From NCBI RefSeq assembly GCF_001658025.2, contig NZ_CP014007.2, positions 4,898,001-4,962,000 on the forward strand: a stretch of 64,000 nucleotides of DNA, in the 5' to 3' direction. Below are positions 56,361 to 64,000 of this stretch, in pieces; within the stretch, counting starts at the first letter, position 1; each line of letters begins with the position of its first letter. A program made the translations under genes and the position numbers. The stretch is from Kosakonia oryzae. GTDB lineage: Bacteria; Pseudomonadota; Gammaproteobacteria; Enterobacterales; Enterobacteriaceae. The notes under the pieces are model-generated. The model ran no database searches and was not told the DNA's origin. It saw only the letters and a program-made list of their open reading frames with translations.

Positions 56361-58316
56361 ATGACAACACAGATGACATTGCAGGAAGCGCTCCGCCTTG
56401 CGTGGCAACACTGGAATGCAGGACAAGCGCCGCAGGCCGAACACTACTGCCGCCAGATCCTCGCACAACACGCTGGCCAGCCGGATGCGCTGCATCTGCT
56501 CGGGCTTATCGCCCACGCCTGCGGTCATCTTGATCGCGCCATCGCCCATCTGCGCGAAGCCTGTTCAGCCCCGCAATTCTCCGCGCTCTACGCCAGCAAT
56601 CTGGCGGAAATGTACCGGCAAAAGGGCGAGCGCGCCGAAGGTGAACATTGGGCACGAAAAGCCATCAGCCTCGATCCCACGCTGGTCAACGGCTGGAACA
56701 ACCTTGGTATTTTGTTGCAGGAGCAGGAAAAGCTGGTTGAGAGCGTGCTGTGCCTGGAAAAAGTCGTGGCGCTGACGCCGGGTGCTGCGCAGGCGCACGG
56801 GAACCTGGCCAACACTTTGCGTCGTCTCGGCCGCGTTGATGATGCGCTGGCCCATTATCAACGCGCGCTGGCGCTCGCGCCGGATGAGCCGTCAATCCAT
56901 AACAATGTTGCCGGGCTGCTGCTTGATAGCGGAAATACGGAACAGGCGTTGGCCCACTGCCAGCGTGCGTTACAACAGGAGCCTAGGCTGGTCGGCGGCT
57001 GGATGACTCTGGTCAACATTTACCTTGCGCGCGGCGATCTTACGGCCGCAGAGCAGGCGCTGGTGCGTTTGCAGGGGCTGGCGCCGCAGCACCCGGCAAC
57101 CCAGCAAAAACAGGCGCAGTTACGGCAGTTGCAGGGGCGTAATCGCCAGGCCGCCCCGGCCGACTTCAGCGGCGTGTTGCAACAGGTTCAGCCGTTACTT
57201 GATGAAGGCCGCTATCTTGCCGCCGAAACGCTGCTGCGCCCGTTTGTCAGCAGCGGTAATGGGCCGCTGGCCATCTGGCAACGGCTGGCGCTGGCGCTGC
57301 GGGCGCAAGGCAAGCTGGAAGAGACGCTGGCGATCCAGAAAATGCTGGTTGATCATCTGCCCGGCGATGCGGTAGCGCGTTTTGATCTGGCCGAAACCCT
57401 GCTGCTGACCGGCGATCTGCCAAACGGCTGGCGTGAATACCGCCACCGCTATCAGATGCCGCATACCCGTGACATGTCGCGGCGGGTACAGCAGGCACCG
57501 CGCTGGCAAGGCCAGCCGCTGCCCGGCAAAACGCTGCTGATTTTCGATGAACAAGGGTTCGGCGATACGCTGCAATTCATCCGCTTTGTACAGCAGGCAA
57601 AGCGCCAGAGCCTGGCGCGCATCGTGCTGGATGTGCATCCGCAGTTGCTGGCGCTGATACGCCGCGCCTTTCCCGATGAACAGGTGCTCGGCCGCGGCGA
57701 ATTGCCCCCGGCATTTGACGCCTATTGCGAACTGATGGATCTGCCCGGCTTGTTAAATATTCAACTGGCGGATTTACCGGCCGCGACCGGTTATCTGCAT
57801 GCCGATCCGCAGCGGCTGGCGCACTGGCAGGCGCGTCTTGCCGGGTTGCCGCGCCCGTGGGTGGCGCTGGTATGGGCCGGTCGCCCGACGCACGTCAATG
57901 ACCGCCGCCGCTCGCTGTCCCTGGCGCAATTTGCGCCGTTCGTCCGTACGGATGCCACTTTTCTGTTGATCCAGAAAGGCGACGCCAGCCAGCAAACACC
58001 GCCGGAAGGGATGCGGGCTGAAGCGCTCAGCGCGGAAATTGAGGATTTCGATGACACGGCGGCCATTCTGTCGCTGGCGGACCTTCTGATCTCCGTGGAC
58101 TCCTCGCCGGTACATCTGGCCGGTGCGTTGCAGCGCCCCTGCTGGACGCTGCTGCCATTTATTCCGGACTGGCGCTGGTTGATGCAGCGGGACGACTCAC
58201 CGTGGTATCCCGGCATGCGACTGTTCCGCCAGCCCGCCATTGACGACTGGGCAACCACGCTGGAGAACACCGCCAGCGCCTTGCAGGCCTGGATAGAAAC
58301 GCCGCGCGAAGGATGA
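56361..58316 (+). CDS. TPR protein with glycosyltransferase-like C-terminal domain
   Basis: 651 residues from ATG 56361. N-terminal half (about 10-270) is a tetratricopeptide array (WNNLGILLQEQEKLVESVLC, AHGNLANTLRRLGRVDDALA, IHNNVAGLLLDSGNTEQALA). From about 390 a GT-B-like region begins with LLIFDEQGFGDTLQFIRFV and includes ADLLISVDSSPVHLAGALQR, features of TPR-linked, ADP-heptose/OGT-like glycosyltransferases. Predicted cytoplasmic. Acceptor unknown. GC-rich. Stand-alone, divergent from the hydrolase gene. Confidence 0.8.
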   Translation: MTTQMTLQEALRLAWQHWNAGQAPQAEHYCRQILAQHAGQPDALHLLGLIAHACGHLDRAIAHLREACSAPQFSALYASNLAEMYRQKGERAEGEHWARKAISLDPTLVNGWNNLGILLQEQEKLVESVLCLEKVVALTPGAAQAHGNLANTLRRLGRVDDALAHYQRALALAPDEPSIHNNVAGLLLDSGNTEQALAHCQRALQQEPRLVGGWMTLVNIYLARGDLTAAEQALVRLQGLAPQHPATQQKQAQLRQLQGRNRQAAPADFSGVLQQVQPLLDEGRYLAAETLLRPFVSSGNGPLAIWQRLALALRAQGKLEETLAIQKMLVDHLPGDAVARFDLAETLLLTGDLPNGWREYRHRYQMPHTRDMSRRVQQAPRWQGQPLPGKTLLIFDEQGFGDTLQFIRFVQQAKRQSLARIVLDVHPQLLALIRRAFPDEQVLGRGELPPAFDAYCELMDLPGLLNIQLADLPAATGYLHADPQRLAHWQARLAGLPRPWVALVWAGRPTHVNDRRRSLSLAQFAPFVRTDATFLLIQKGDASQQTPPEGMRAEALSAEIEDFDDTAAILSLADLLISVDSSPVHLAGALQRPCWTLLPFIPDWRWLMQRDDSPWYPGMRLFRQPAIDDWATTLENTASALQAWIETPREG

Positions 58317-58381
58317 GCCTTATTGTTTTCTAACGCTTTTGCGACGATAGTGACCTTTTTGCCGAAACGGACATTTCGCTG

Positions 58382-58990
58382 ATGAAGCCTGTGAATCGCA
58401 CTGCGCTGAACACGGCAGCGTTTCTGCTGCTGTTGATCCTTCTCTATACCGGTCTCTGTGCCAAAGATCGTACCACCTGGCTGATGGAAGTGGTTCCCGT
58501 GCTGATCGTGGTGCCGCTGCTGCTCGCCACCTGGCGGCGCTATCCGCTCACTTCGCTGCTCTATGTGCTGATTTTCTTCCATGCCATCATCCTGATGGTT
58601 GGCGGTATGTACACCTACGCTAAAGTGCCCATTGGTTTTGATGTGCAGCACTTATTCGGCCTGAGCCGCAACCCCTACGATAAGCTCGGCCACTTCTTTC
58701 AGGGGCTGGTGCCTGCGCTTGCGGCGCGGGAGATCCTGCTGCGTGGGCAGTACGTGCGCGGCGGCAAGATGCTCGACTTTATTGTCTGCTGCATCGCGCT
58801 GGCCATCAGCGCCACCTATGAACTGATCGAGTGGTGGGCGGCGCTGGCGATGGGCCAGGGCGCCGATGAGTTTCTCGGTACGCAGGGCGATCCCTGGGAT
58901 ACGCAGTCGGATATGTTCTGCGCCCTGCTCGGTTCGCTGACCACCGTATTGCTGCTGGGGCGCTGGCATACACACTTGCTTAAAAAGTAA
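58382..58990 (+). CDS. yjdF: YjdF-like inner-membrane protein (DUF2238)
   Basis: 202 residues, five to six membrane helices. The conserved core is GGMYTYAKVPIGFDV, NPYDKLGHFFQGLVPA, ATYELIEWWAAL and the acidic end GDPWDTQSDM. Same family and length as E. coli YjdF (209 aa). Function unknown. Confidence 0.75.
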   Translation: MKPVNRTALNTAAFLLLLILLYTGLCAKDRTTWLMEVVPVLIVVPLLLATWRRYPLTSLLYVLIFFHAIILMVGGMYTYAKVPIGFDVQHLFGLSRNPYDKLGHFFQGLVPALAAREILLRGQYVRGGKMLDFIVCCIALAISATYELIEWWAALAMGQGADEFLGTQGDPWDTQSDMFCALLGSLTTVLLLGRWHTHLLKK

Positions 58991-59064
58991 AACGTGCGAT
59001 GAGGGTGGAGGCGGATATCTTCGCCGCCTATACTGCGGAAATCATTCCCAATCCCCTGAATTCT

Positions 59065-60018
59065 ATGACCACGCAAATTCTGACCCGCGACTGGCGATGG
59101 CCGGTCGCCTTCGCTGTGCTGGCGGTAGCGGTAGCGGCTTTGTTCACGCTGCACACCCACTGGGCGGCATTTCTGCAATGGTGCCTGGCAACGCAAATCA
59201 CCCTGCACCGTTACCTGGTCATGTATCTGCTTCAGCTCAATAACCACCAATATAGCGGCGGAGTATGGCTGCTGGTCGGCGCGTTTTTTTATGGCGTACT
59301 GCATGCTGTCGGGCCAGGCCACGGCAAATTTATCGTGACAACCTATCTCAGCACGAATAACGAAAGCCAGACCGCCGCGCGCGTCATCCCGGTACTGGGT
59401 AGCCTGATGCAGGGCGTCAGCGCCATTCTGTTTGTCTTCGTGCTGGCGGTCGGCTTTAACCTCGCCTCCGGCGATCTCAGTGAAAGCCGCTGGTACGTGG
59501 AGAAAGTCAGCGCCGTAATGATTGGCGGCTTCGGTGCGTATGTGGCGTGGAATGCCGCGAAAAGCCTGCGGCCACGCACCCTGAAATTCAACGCGTTTAC
59601 CCCGCTACATCAACATGACGCCGATTGCGGCTGCGGCCATCATGGCGTCGGTGCCAGCACGCAGGGCGACTGGAAAACCCGCCTCGGCGTGATCCTCGCC
59701 ATTGGCGCGCGGCCGTGCAGCGGGGCAATCATGATTTTACTGTTCTCGAACGCGCTCGGCATTGTGAGCTGGGGGATTGCGGCGGTGATGACCATGGCGA
59801 TTGGCACCGCGCTGTCAATTCTCGGCCTGTCGCTGGCCGTGCGCTATGCGCGCAACCGGACAGCCACCTTTTTTGGCGACGACACAAGCCAGATGCGCTG
59901 GCTGGTACCCGTGCTCAAAATGGCCGGTGGCGTGGCGCTGATACTGTTTGCCGTGGTGCTGTTCCTGACGGTGATCCCGGTCAGCGCGAACGGCGATTTT
60001 ATTGCCGCAGGTTGTTAA
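59065..60018 (+). CDS. Nickel/cobalt efflux transporter of the NicO/RcnA family
   Basis: 317 residues from ATG 59065 (MTTQILTRDWRW); an in-frame ATG at 58999 is an alternative and neither has a strong Shine-Dalgarno. Six to seven helices. Diagnostic HAVGPGHGKFIV, a His/Cys-rich cytoplasmic loop (HQHDADCGCGHHG) and GARPCSGAIMILLFS. Likely exports divalent metal. Unlike RcnA it is not preceded by a recognisable RcnR gene. Confidence 0.8.
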   Translation: MTTQILTRDWRWPVAFAVLAVAVAALFTLHTHWAAFLQWCLATQITLHRYLVMYLLQLNNHQYSGGVWLLVGAFFYGVLHAVGPGHGKFIVTTYLSTNNESQTAARVIPVLGSLMQGVSAILFVFVLAVGFNLASGDLSESRWYVEKVSAVMIGGFGAYVAWNAAKSLRPRTLKFNAFTPLHQHDADCGCGHHGVGASTQGDWKTRLGVILAIGARPCSGAIMILLFSNALGIVSWGIAAVMTMAIGTALSILGLSLAVRYARNRTATFFGDDTSQMRWLVPVLKMAGGVALILFAVVLFLTVIPVSANGDFIAAGC

Positions 60019-60041
60019 GCAGCACCTTTATGCTGCGCCAA

Positions 60042-60067
60042 AAAAAAGACCCTGACGGGTCTTTTTT
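60042..60067. terminator. Bidirectional terminator between the metal exporter and proP
   Basis: AAAAAAGACCC-TGAC-GGGTCTTTTTT: 11-bp stem with A and T runs, between convergent genes. Confidence 0.9.
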
Positions 60068-60082
60068 GTCTGGCAATAATGC

Positions 60083-61585
60083 TTACTCGTTGATGCGCGG
60101 ATGTTGATCCACCAGACGCGCACGCTTCGCCTGCAACTCGGCGATCTCCGCGTCGATATCTTCGATTTTCTGTTCGATATTGTCGTGGTGCTCGCGCAGG
60201 ATCTCTTTCGCTTCCTGAATATCCGATGCAGCGGGCGTCGCGCCTTTCAGCGGGCGGTTCGCGGTCTCTTTCATCGTCAGGCCGGTAATCAGGCCAATCA
60301 CCGCCACAATCATCAGGTAGTAAGCGGGCATTAACAGATTCTCTGAGCTTTCTACCAGCCAGGCCGTCAGGGTCGGCGTCAGACCGGCAATCAGAATCGA
60401 AATGTTAAAAGCGCTCGCCAGCGCACTGTAGCGAATATGCGTCGGGAACATGGCGGGCAGCGTAGAAGCCATCACGCCGGTAAAGCAGTTGAGGATCACC
60501 GCCAGCAGCAGCAGGCCCGCGAAAATCAAGCCAATCACATTGCTGTTAATCAGAATAAAGCACGGAACGGCGAGGGCAAACAGCGCCACGCTGCCCAGCA
60601 GCACGAACGGGCGGCGGCCAAAGCGGTCACTCAGCAGCCCCATCACCGGCTGGACAAACAGCATACCAATCATGATAGCGATGATGATCAACACGCCGTG
60701 ATCTTCCGAGTAGTGCAGGTTATGCGACAGGTAGCTCGGCATATAGGTCAGCAGCATGTAGTAAGTGACGTTGGTGGAAATCACCAGGCCAATACAGGTC
60801 AACAGCGAGCGCCAGTGTTTGGTGGCAATCTCTTTAAACGAAACTTTCGGCCCCTCTTGCAGCCCCTGACGATCGCCCTGCTCCAGCTTATCGACATGCT
60901 GCTGGAACGCCGGGGTCTCTTCCAGCGCGTGGCGCAGATAGAGGCCGATAATGCCGAGCGGCAGCGCCAGGAAGAACGGAATACGCCAGCCCCAGTCCAG
61001 GAAGTTCTCTTCGCCCACCACGGTGGAGAGCAGCACGACCACGCCCGCGCCAAGCACAAAACCGGCAATCGAACCAAAGTCCAGCCAGCTTCCCATAAAA
61101 CCGCGTTTGCGATCCGGGGAGTACTCCGCAACAAAGATCGACGCGCCGGTATACTCGCCGCCGACGGAGAAACCCTGCGCCATCTTACACAGCAGCAGCA
61201 GAATCGGCGCCCAGATGCCTATCGTGGCGTAAGAGGGAATCAGCCCGATACAGAAGGTACTGATCGACATGATGACAATGGTGATGGCGAGGATTTTCTG
61301 TCGCCCGTACTTATCACCCAACATACCGAAGAACAGACCGCCCAGCGGGCGAATCAAGAAGGGAACGGAGAATGTCCCGAGCGCAGCAATCATCTGTACG
61401 CTGGGGTTTGCATCGGGGAAGAACACCTTACCAAGGGCGTAGGCGACAAAGCCATAGACGCCGAAATCAAACCACTCCATCGCATTACCGAGTGAAGCGG
61501 CGGTAATCGCTTTGCGCAATTTCGCATCGTCAATGATGGTCACATCGCGCAATGTAATGGGTTTAACTTTTTTCCTTTTTAACAT
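60083..61585 (-). CDS. proP: Proline/glycine-betaine:H+ symporter ProP
   Basis: Osmosensing MFS transporter, 500 residues as in E. coli. Twelve helices. MFS loop motif GMLGDKYGRQKIL and its repeat GLLSDRFGRRPFV. The C-terminal cytoplasmic tail (about 455-500, IQEAKEILREHHDNIEQKIE...) is the antiparallel coiled coil that tunes osmotic activation. Regulation by CRP is likely (site at 61776). Confidence 0.96.
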   Translation of the reverse strand: MLKRKKVKPITLRDVTIIDDAKLRKAITAASLGNAMEWFDFGVYGFVAYALGKVFFPDANPSVQMIAALGTFSVPFLIRPLGGLFFGMLGDKYGRQKILAITIVIMSISTFCIGLIPSYATIGIWAPILLLLCKMAQGFSVGGEYTGASIFVAEYSPDRKRGFMGSWLDFGSIAGFVLGAGVVVLLSTVVGEENFLDWGWRIPFFLALPLGIIGLYLRHALEETPAFQQHVDKLEQGDRQGLQEGPKVSFKEIATKHWRSLLTCIGLVISTNVTYYMLLTYMPSYLSHNLHYSEDHGVLIIIAIMIGMLFVQPVMGLLSDRFGRRPFVLLGSVALFALAVPCFILINSNVIGLIFAGLLLLAVILNCFTGVMASTLPAMFPTHIRYSALASAFNISILIAGLTPTLTAWLVESSENLLMPAYYLMIVAVIGLITGLTMKETANRPLKGATPAASDIQEAKEILREHHDNIEQKIEDIDAEIAELQAKRARLVDQHPRINE

Positions 61586-61775
61586 GCATATTTTCCTCTT
61601 TAGCTTGCGCCCTGAACCACCCGACGCGTATCCCTGCCGGGCGTTTTTACAGCTTTTCAGCCTTCCTGTTCAAGCGTAGCAGGTTTACTTACACTGGCTT
61701 TTTCCGCCGTACAACCGAACCTGTTGACGCCTGTTGGGCAATGAATGACTTATTTACCCTAACAGGGTTTAAAAG

Positions 61776-61791
61776 TGTGATCAAATTCACA
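61776..61791. promoter_or_regulatory. Perfect CRP site upstream of proP
   Basis: TGTGA-TCAAAT-TCACA, a full match to TGTGA-N6-TCACA, 191 nt upstream of proP. E. coli proP P1 carries a CRP site in its promoter. The rest of the 656-bp gap 61586-62241 holds a KdgR-like box and no convincing gene; a 91-codon frame at 61741-62016 lacks coding character. Confidence 0.75.
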
Positions 61792-62010
61792 CAGTTTTAC
61801 CCACTGATATTCAGCCTCTCCTTTTCATCCCCTGCGTGCCTTTTTCCACAGCACAACGCGGCTTATATCCACGCAAACCCCAGGATTTATCACGGTCGTA
61901 ATTATTACTTTGCTAGTGTCCTTTCTGCTCTATTTTCGTCACAACCTAATTACATCTCCAATAACAGAAATAACACCAACAAGCTTTTATACGGAATATG
62001 TGATCAATAT

Positions 62011-62030
62011 AACTAAAACATTGTTTTATT
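62011..62030. promoter_or_regulatory. Predicted KdgR operator upstream of kdgT
   Basis: AACTAAAACATTGTTTTATT: half-sites TAAAACA / TTGTTTTA resemble the KdgR consensus (TGAAACA / TGTTTCA core). 212 nt upstream of kdgT, whose E. coli homologue is repressed by KdgR. Confidence 0.5.
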
Positions 62031-62241
62031 CTTATTGAATCAATATTCCATAGAAAGCATGATACGCCCATAAAAAGCGGAGCTAAGAAATGTCTTGCAA
62101 GGATTGTCCGCCAATTTTAGCGCGTTCCGCGCAAGTCGGTAGTGAACATTTAACGAGCAACGCTATTTAACCAGCTGAATTGAAAGCTATTAACTTCCAG
62201 TTTTCCTCGTTCATGATAATGACGAGCAGTGAGGACTCTTT

Positions 62242-63240
62242 ATGAAAATTAAGGCCACGATTGAACGTATCCCTGGCGGGATGATGCTGGTTCCGCTGTT
62301 GCTGGGGGCAATTCTGAATACACTGGCACCGGATACCGGGGCTTATTTCGGCTCATTCACCAAGGGCATGATTAGCGGTACGGTGCCGATTCTTGCAGTC
62401 TGGTTCTTCTGTATTGGCGCCTCCATTGATTTGCGTGCAACCGGCACCGTATTACGTAAATCAGGCACGCTGGTACTGACCAAAATCGCCGTGGCCTGGC
62501 TCGTGGCGATGATCGCCGCGTCATTTATTCCGGACAGCGGAATTCAGACTGGTTTCTTTGCCGGACTTTCGGTGCTGGCGCTGGTTTCCGCCATGGATAT
62601 GACCAACGGCGGTCTGTATGCCAGCCTGATGAACCAGTACGGCAGCAAAGAAGAATCGGGCGCTTTCGTTCTGATGTCGCTGGAGTCCGGCCCGCTGATG
62701 ACCATGGTGATCCTCGGTTCCGCTGGCCTCGCTTCTTTTGAACCCCACCACTTTGTTGGCGCGGTTCTGCCGTTCCTGATTGGTTTTGCGCTGGGTAACC
62801 TCGATCACGATCTGCGGGCTTTCTTCAGCAAAGCAACGCCGGTACTGATCCCGTTCTTCGGCTTCGCGCTGGGTAACACCATCAACCTGAGCGTGATTAT
62901 GCAGACCGGTCTGCTGGGCATTTTCCTCGGCGTTGCAGTCATCATCATTACCGGTATTCCGCTGATTATTGCCGACCGCGTGATCGGCGGCGGTAACGGT
63001 ACGGCCGGCGTTGCCGCCTCTTCAGCCGCCGGTGCGGCAGTGGCGAACCCGGTGATTATTGCGCAGATCAACCCGGCGTTTGAACCGGTTGCCGCCTCCG
63101 CAACGGCGTTAGTTGCCGCGAGTGTGATTGTGACGGCGATTCTGGTGCCGATTATCACCGCCCTGTATGCCAAACGCTTTGGCAATCCAGCGCAAGCCGC
63201 AGACCGCGCAGAGAAACCGGTCGAATCCACCGGGCATTAA
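62242..63240 (+). CDS. kdgT: 2-keto-3-deoxygluconate permease KdgT
   Basis: Proton symporter for KDG, a pectin and hexuronate breakdown product. 332 residues (E. coli 327). [50 protein letters not shown] and the Gly-rich [20 protein letters not shown] match KdgT throughout. About ten helices. It sits between yjcZ and proP, which are adjacent in E. coli, so kdgT is an insertion relative to that order. Confidence 0.95.
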   Translation: MKIKATIERIPGGMMLVPLLLGAILNTLAPDTGAYFGSFTKGMISGTVPILAVWFFCIGASIDLRATGTVLRKSGTLVLTKIAVAWLVAMIAASFIPDSGIQTGFFAGLSVLALVSAMDMTNGGLYASLMNQYGSKEESGAFVLMSLESGPLMTMVILGSAGLASFEPHHFVGAVLPFLIGFALGNLDHDLRAFFSKATPVLIPFFGFALGNTINLSVIMQTGLLGIFLGVAVIIITGIPLIIADRVIGGGNGTAGVAASSAAGAAVANPVIIAQINPAFEPVAASATALVAASVIVTAILVPIITALYAKRFGNPAQAADRAEKPVESTGH

Positions 63241-63250
63241 TAGTGCATAA

Positions 63251-63274
63251 AAAAAGCCCCTTGCGGGGCTTTTT
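63251..63274. terminator. Terminator after kdgT
   Basis: AAAAAGCCCC-TTGC-GGGGCTTTTT, a 10-bp stem with A and T runs on both sides, 10 nt past the kdgT stop and 62 nt beyond the yjcZ stop. Confidence 0.9.
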
Positions 63275-63335
63275 GCTGTTCGCTATGTCCTGCGATTACC
63301 AGCCCGACCGGCCAGACAATTGCAGGGCACACCGT

Positions 63336-64000
63336 TTACTCGCCGAAGATCTCTTCCACCATCGCCGTAGCGATACGAGACGCCGAACAGAGACGCGGCA
63401 TGCCGAGGGCTACGGTCTGCCAGCTCTGCGTGACCGACCAGCAAATAGGATGACGTTCGGCATCGCACCAGTCGCCAAGCCAGCCGAGTAAATCCTTATA
63501 ATCCATCAGCCCCGGCGTGGAAGGTGTTGCCAGCCATTGATGATAAAAATGGCGGGTCGCCGGTGAGGCATTGATCCCCTGCGCCAGAAAATCGGCGGCC
63601 ATGGCGCATAAATTGTCTTTCAGCATTTGCGCCACATCTTCATTGCCCAGACGACAGGCATCGCCGAAAGCGCCCCAACGCAGCTCCTCCAGCGCCACAT
63701 AACAGCGCCCGGCCATCGACCAGCCGTTGTAGTTTCCGGCGCGCCAGTGGGCAAAAACCTGTTCGCTGTGATGTCCGGCCTGTACCGCCAGCCCACGTTG
63801 CGTCAGCGCTTTCTCTTTCCAGGCGGCGCGCTGGCTGAAGTGGTTCAACAACTCTTCATACTGTTGTGCGCTGCCGGGGTTTGCCGGGCGCCGTTCCGCC
63901 TGCTGCAAGGCGCTAAGCCGCTGGGTAATGCGCGTAAGTGCCAGATGACCGGGGTCGAGCATGCTCGCCAGCTTCTCCGCCAGCCCTAAACGTAAGGTAT
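63336..64000 (-). CDS. yjcZ: YjcZ/RdcB-like regulator of diguanylate cyclases, N-terminus beyond window
   Basis: C-terminal 221 codons are visible. The frame stays open to position 64000 (reading TLRLGLAEKLASMLDPGHLA), so the ATG at 63962 is internal. SAQQYEELLNHFSQRAAWKE and YNGWSMAGRCYVALEELRWG are landmarks. In E. coli yjcZ (rdcB; partner of yjdA/crfC, rdcA) lies next to proP, which supports the call. It is reported to affect motility and c-di-GMP enzymes. The family is recognised by context and partial memory. Confidence 0.6.
   Translation of the reverse strand, partial: TLRLGLAEKLASMLDPGHLALTRITQRLSALQQAERRPANPGSAQQYEELLNHFSQRAAWKEKALTQRGLAVQAGHHSEQVFAHWRAGNYNGWSMAGRCYVALEELRWGAFGDACRLGNEDVAQMLKDNLCAMAADFLAQGINASPATRHFYHQWLATPSTPGLMDYKDLLGWLGDWCDAERHPICWSVTQSWQTVALGMPRLCSASRIATAMVEEIFGE

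Noticed and set aside
61741..62016. A 91-codon frame between proP and kdgT
   Set aside because: It overlaps a perfect CRP site and a KdgR-like box, lacks a Shine-Dalgarno and shows no coding character.

Overview
This is an enterobacterial chromosome segment, probably from the Enterobacter/Kosakonia/Klebsiella side of the Enterobacteriaceae. The gene order hflX-hfq-miaA-mutL-amiB-tsaE-nnr / queG / glyVXY / orn / rsgA-psd-mscM / epmA / frdABCD / blc / gdx / ecnAB / efp / epmB / yjeI / groSL / yjeH / fxsA / aspA-dcuA-cutA-dsbD-yjdC / pheU matches the 94-95 minute region of E. coli, in the opposite orientation. It differs in lacking ampC (between frdD and blc) and the yjeM-yjeN-yjeO block (between mscM and epmA). 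It adds a regulator of the ecnR type, a chemoreceptor and a ToxR/CadC-like regulator. Genus is inference; no rRNA or other typing marker is present.

Layout. 1-7434: the hflX/hfq/mutL superoperon on the minus strand. 7449-9340: queG, a datA-like DnaA-box cluster and three identical tRNA-Gly genes with their promoter. 9476-24170: orn, rsgA-psd-mscM, then epmA, efp and epmB (the EF-P lysylation pathway), fumarate reductase, blc, gdx behind a guanidine-II riboswitch, and the entericidin genes. 24190-31299: an MCP, yjeI, a membrane-bound winged-helix regulator, groES-groEL behind a sigma-32 promoter, and yjeH. 31307-37678: fxsA, aspA-dcuA, cutA-dsbD-yjdC. aspA, dcuA and frdABCD together supply fumarate respiration.

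Accessory region (37784 to about 51600), downstream of tRNA-Phe. The 3' end of the tRNA gene is duplicated 163 bp downstream. Then come two inward-facing type VI secretion modules. The left one (+) is vgrG - M23/DUF3289 effector - probable immunity gene - small membrane protein. The right one (-) is vgrG - LysM/lytic-transglycosylase-like effector - two tandem paralogous periplasmic immunity genes. The two vgrG genes share a 236-bp stretch that I read as identical, in inverted orientation, so recombination could exchange their tails and effector cassettes. Between the modules lie a deleted IS3-family element, a second end of the same IS, decayed gene fragments, a probable plasmid mobilisation-gene fragment, and a small gene pair that looks like a class II microcin precursor (GA-type leader) with a hydrophobic immunity protein. 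This pair is the most interesting item in the window. No T6SS core genes and no microcin exporter are present here.

51601-55183: an Amadori-compound (fructoselysine/fructose-asparagine type) catabolic cluster: kinase, deglycase, periplasmic binding protein and a divergent GntR regulator, with repeated CATACC/GGTATG boxes in the divergent promoter. No permease or ATPase gene lies with it. 55221-60018: a lipoprotein alpha/beta hydrolase, a TPR-glycosyltransferase-like protein, a YjdF-like membrane protein and a NicO-family metal exporter. 60083-64000: proP, kdgT and the C-terminal part of yjcZ, where the gene order returns to the E. coli-like backbone with kdgT inserted.
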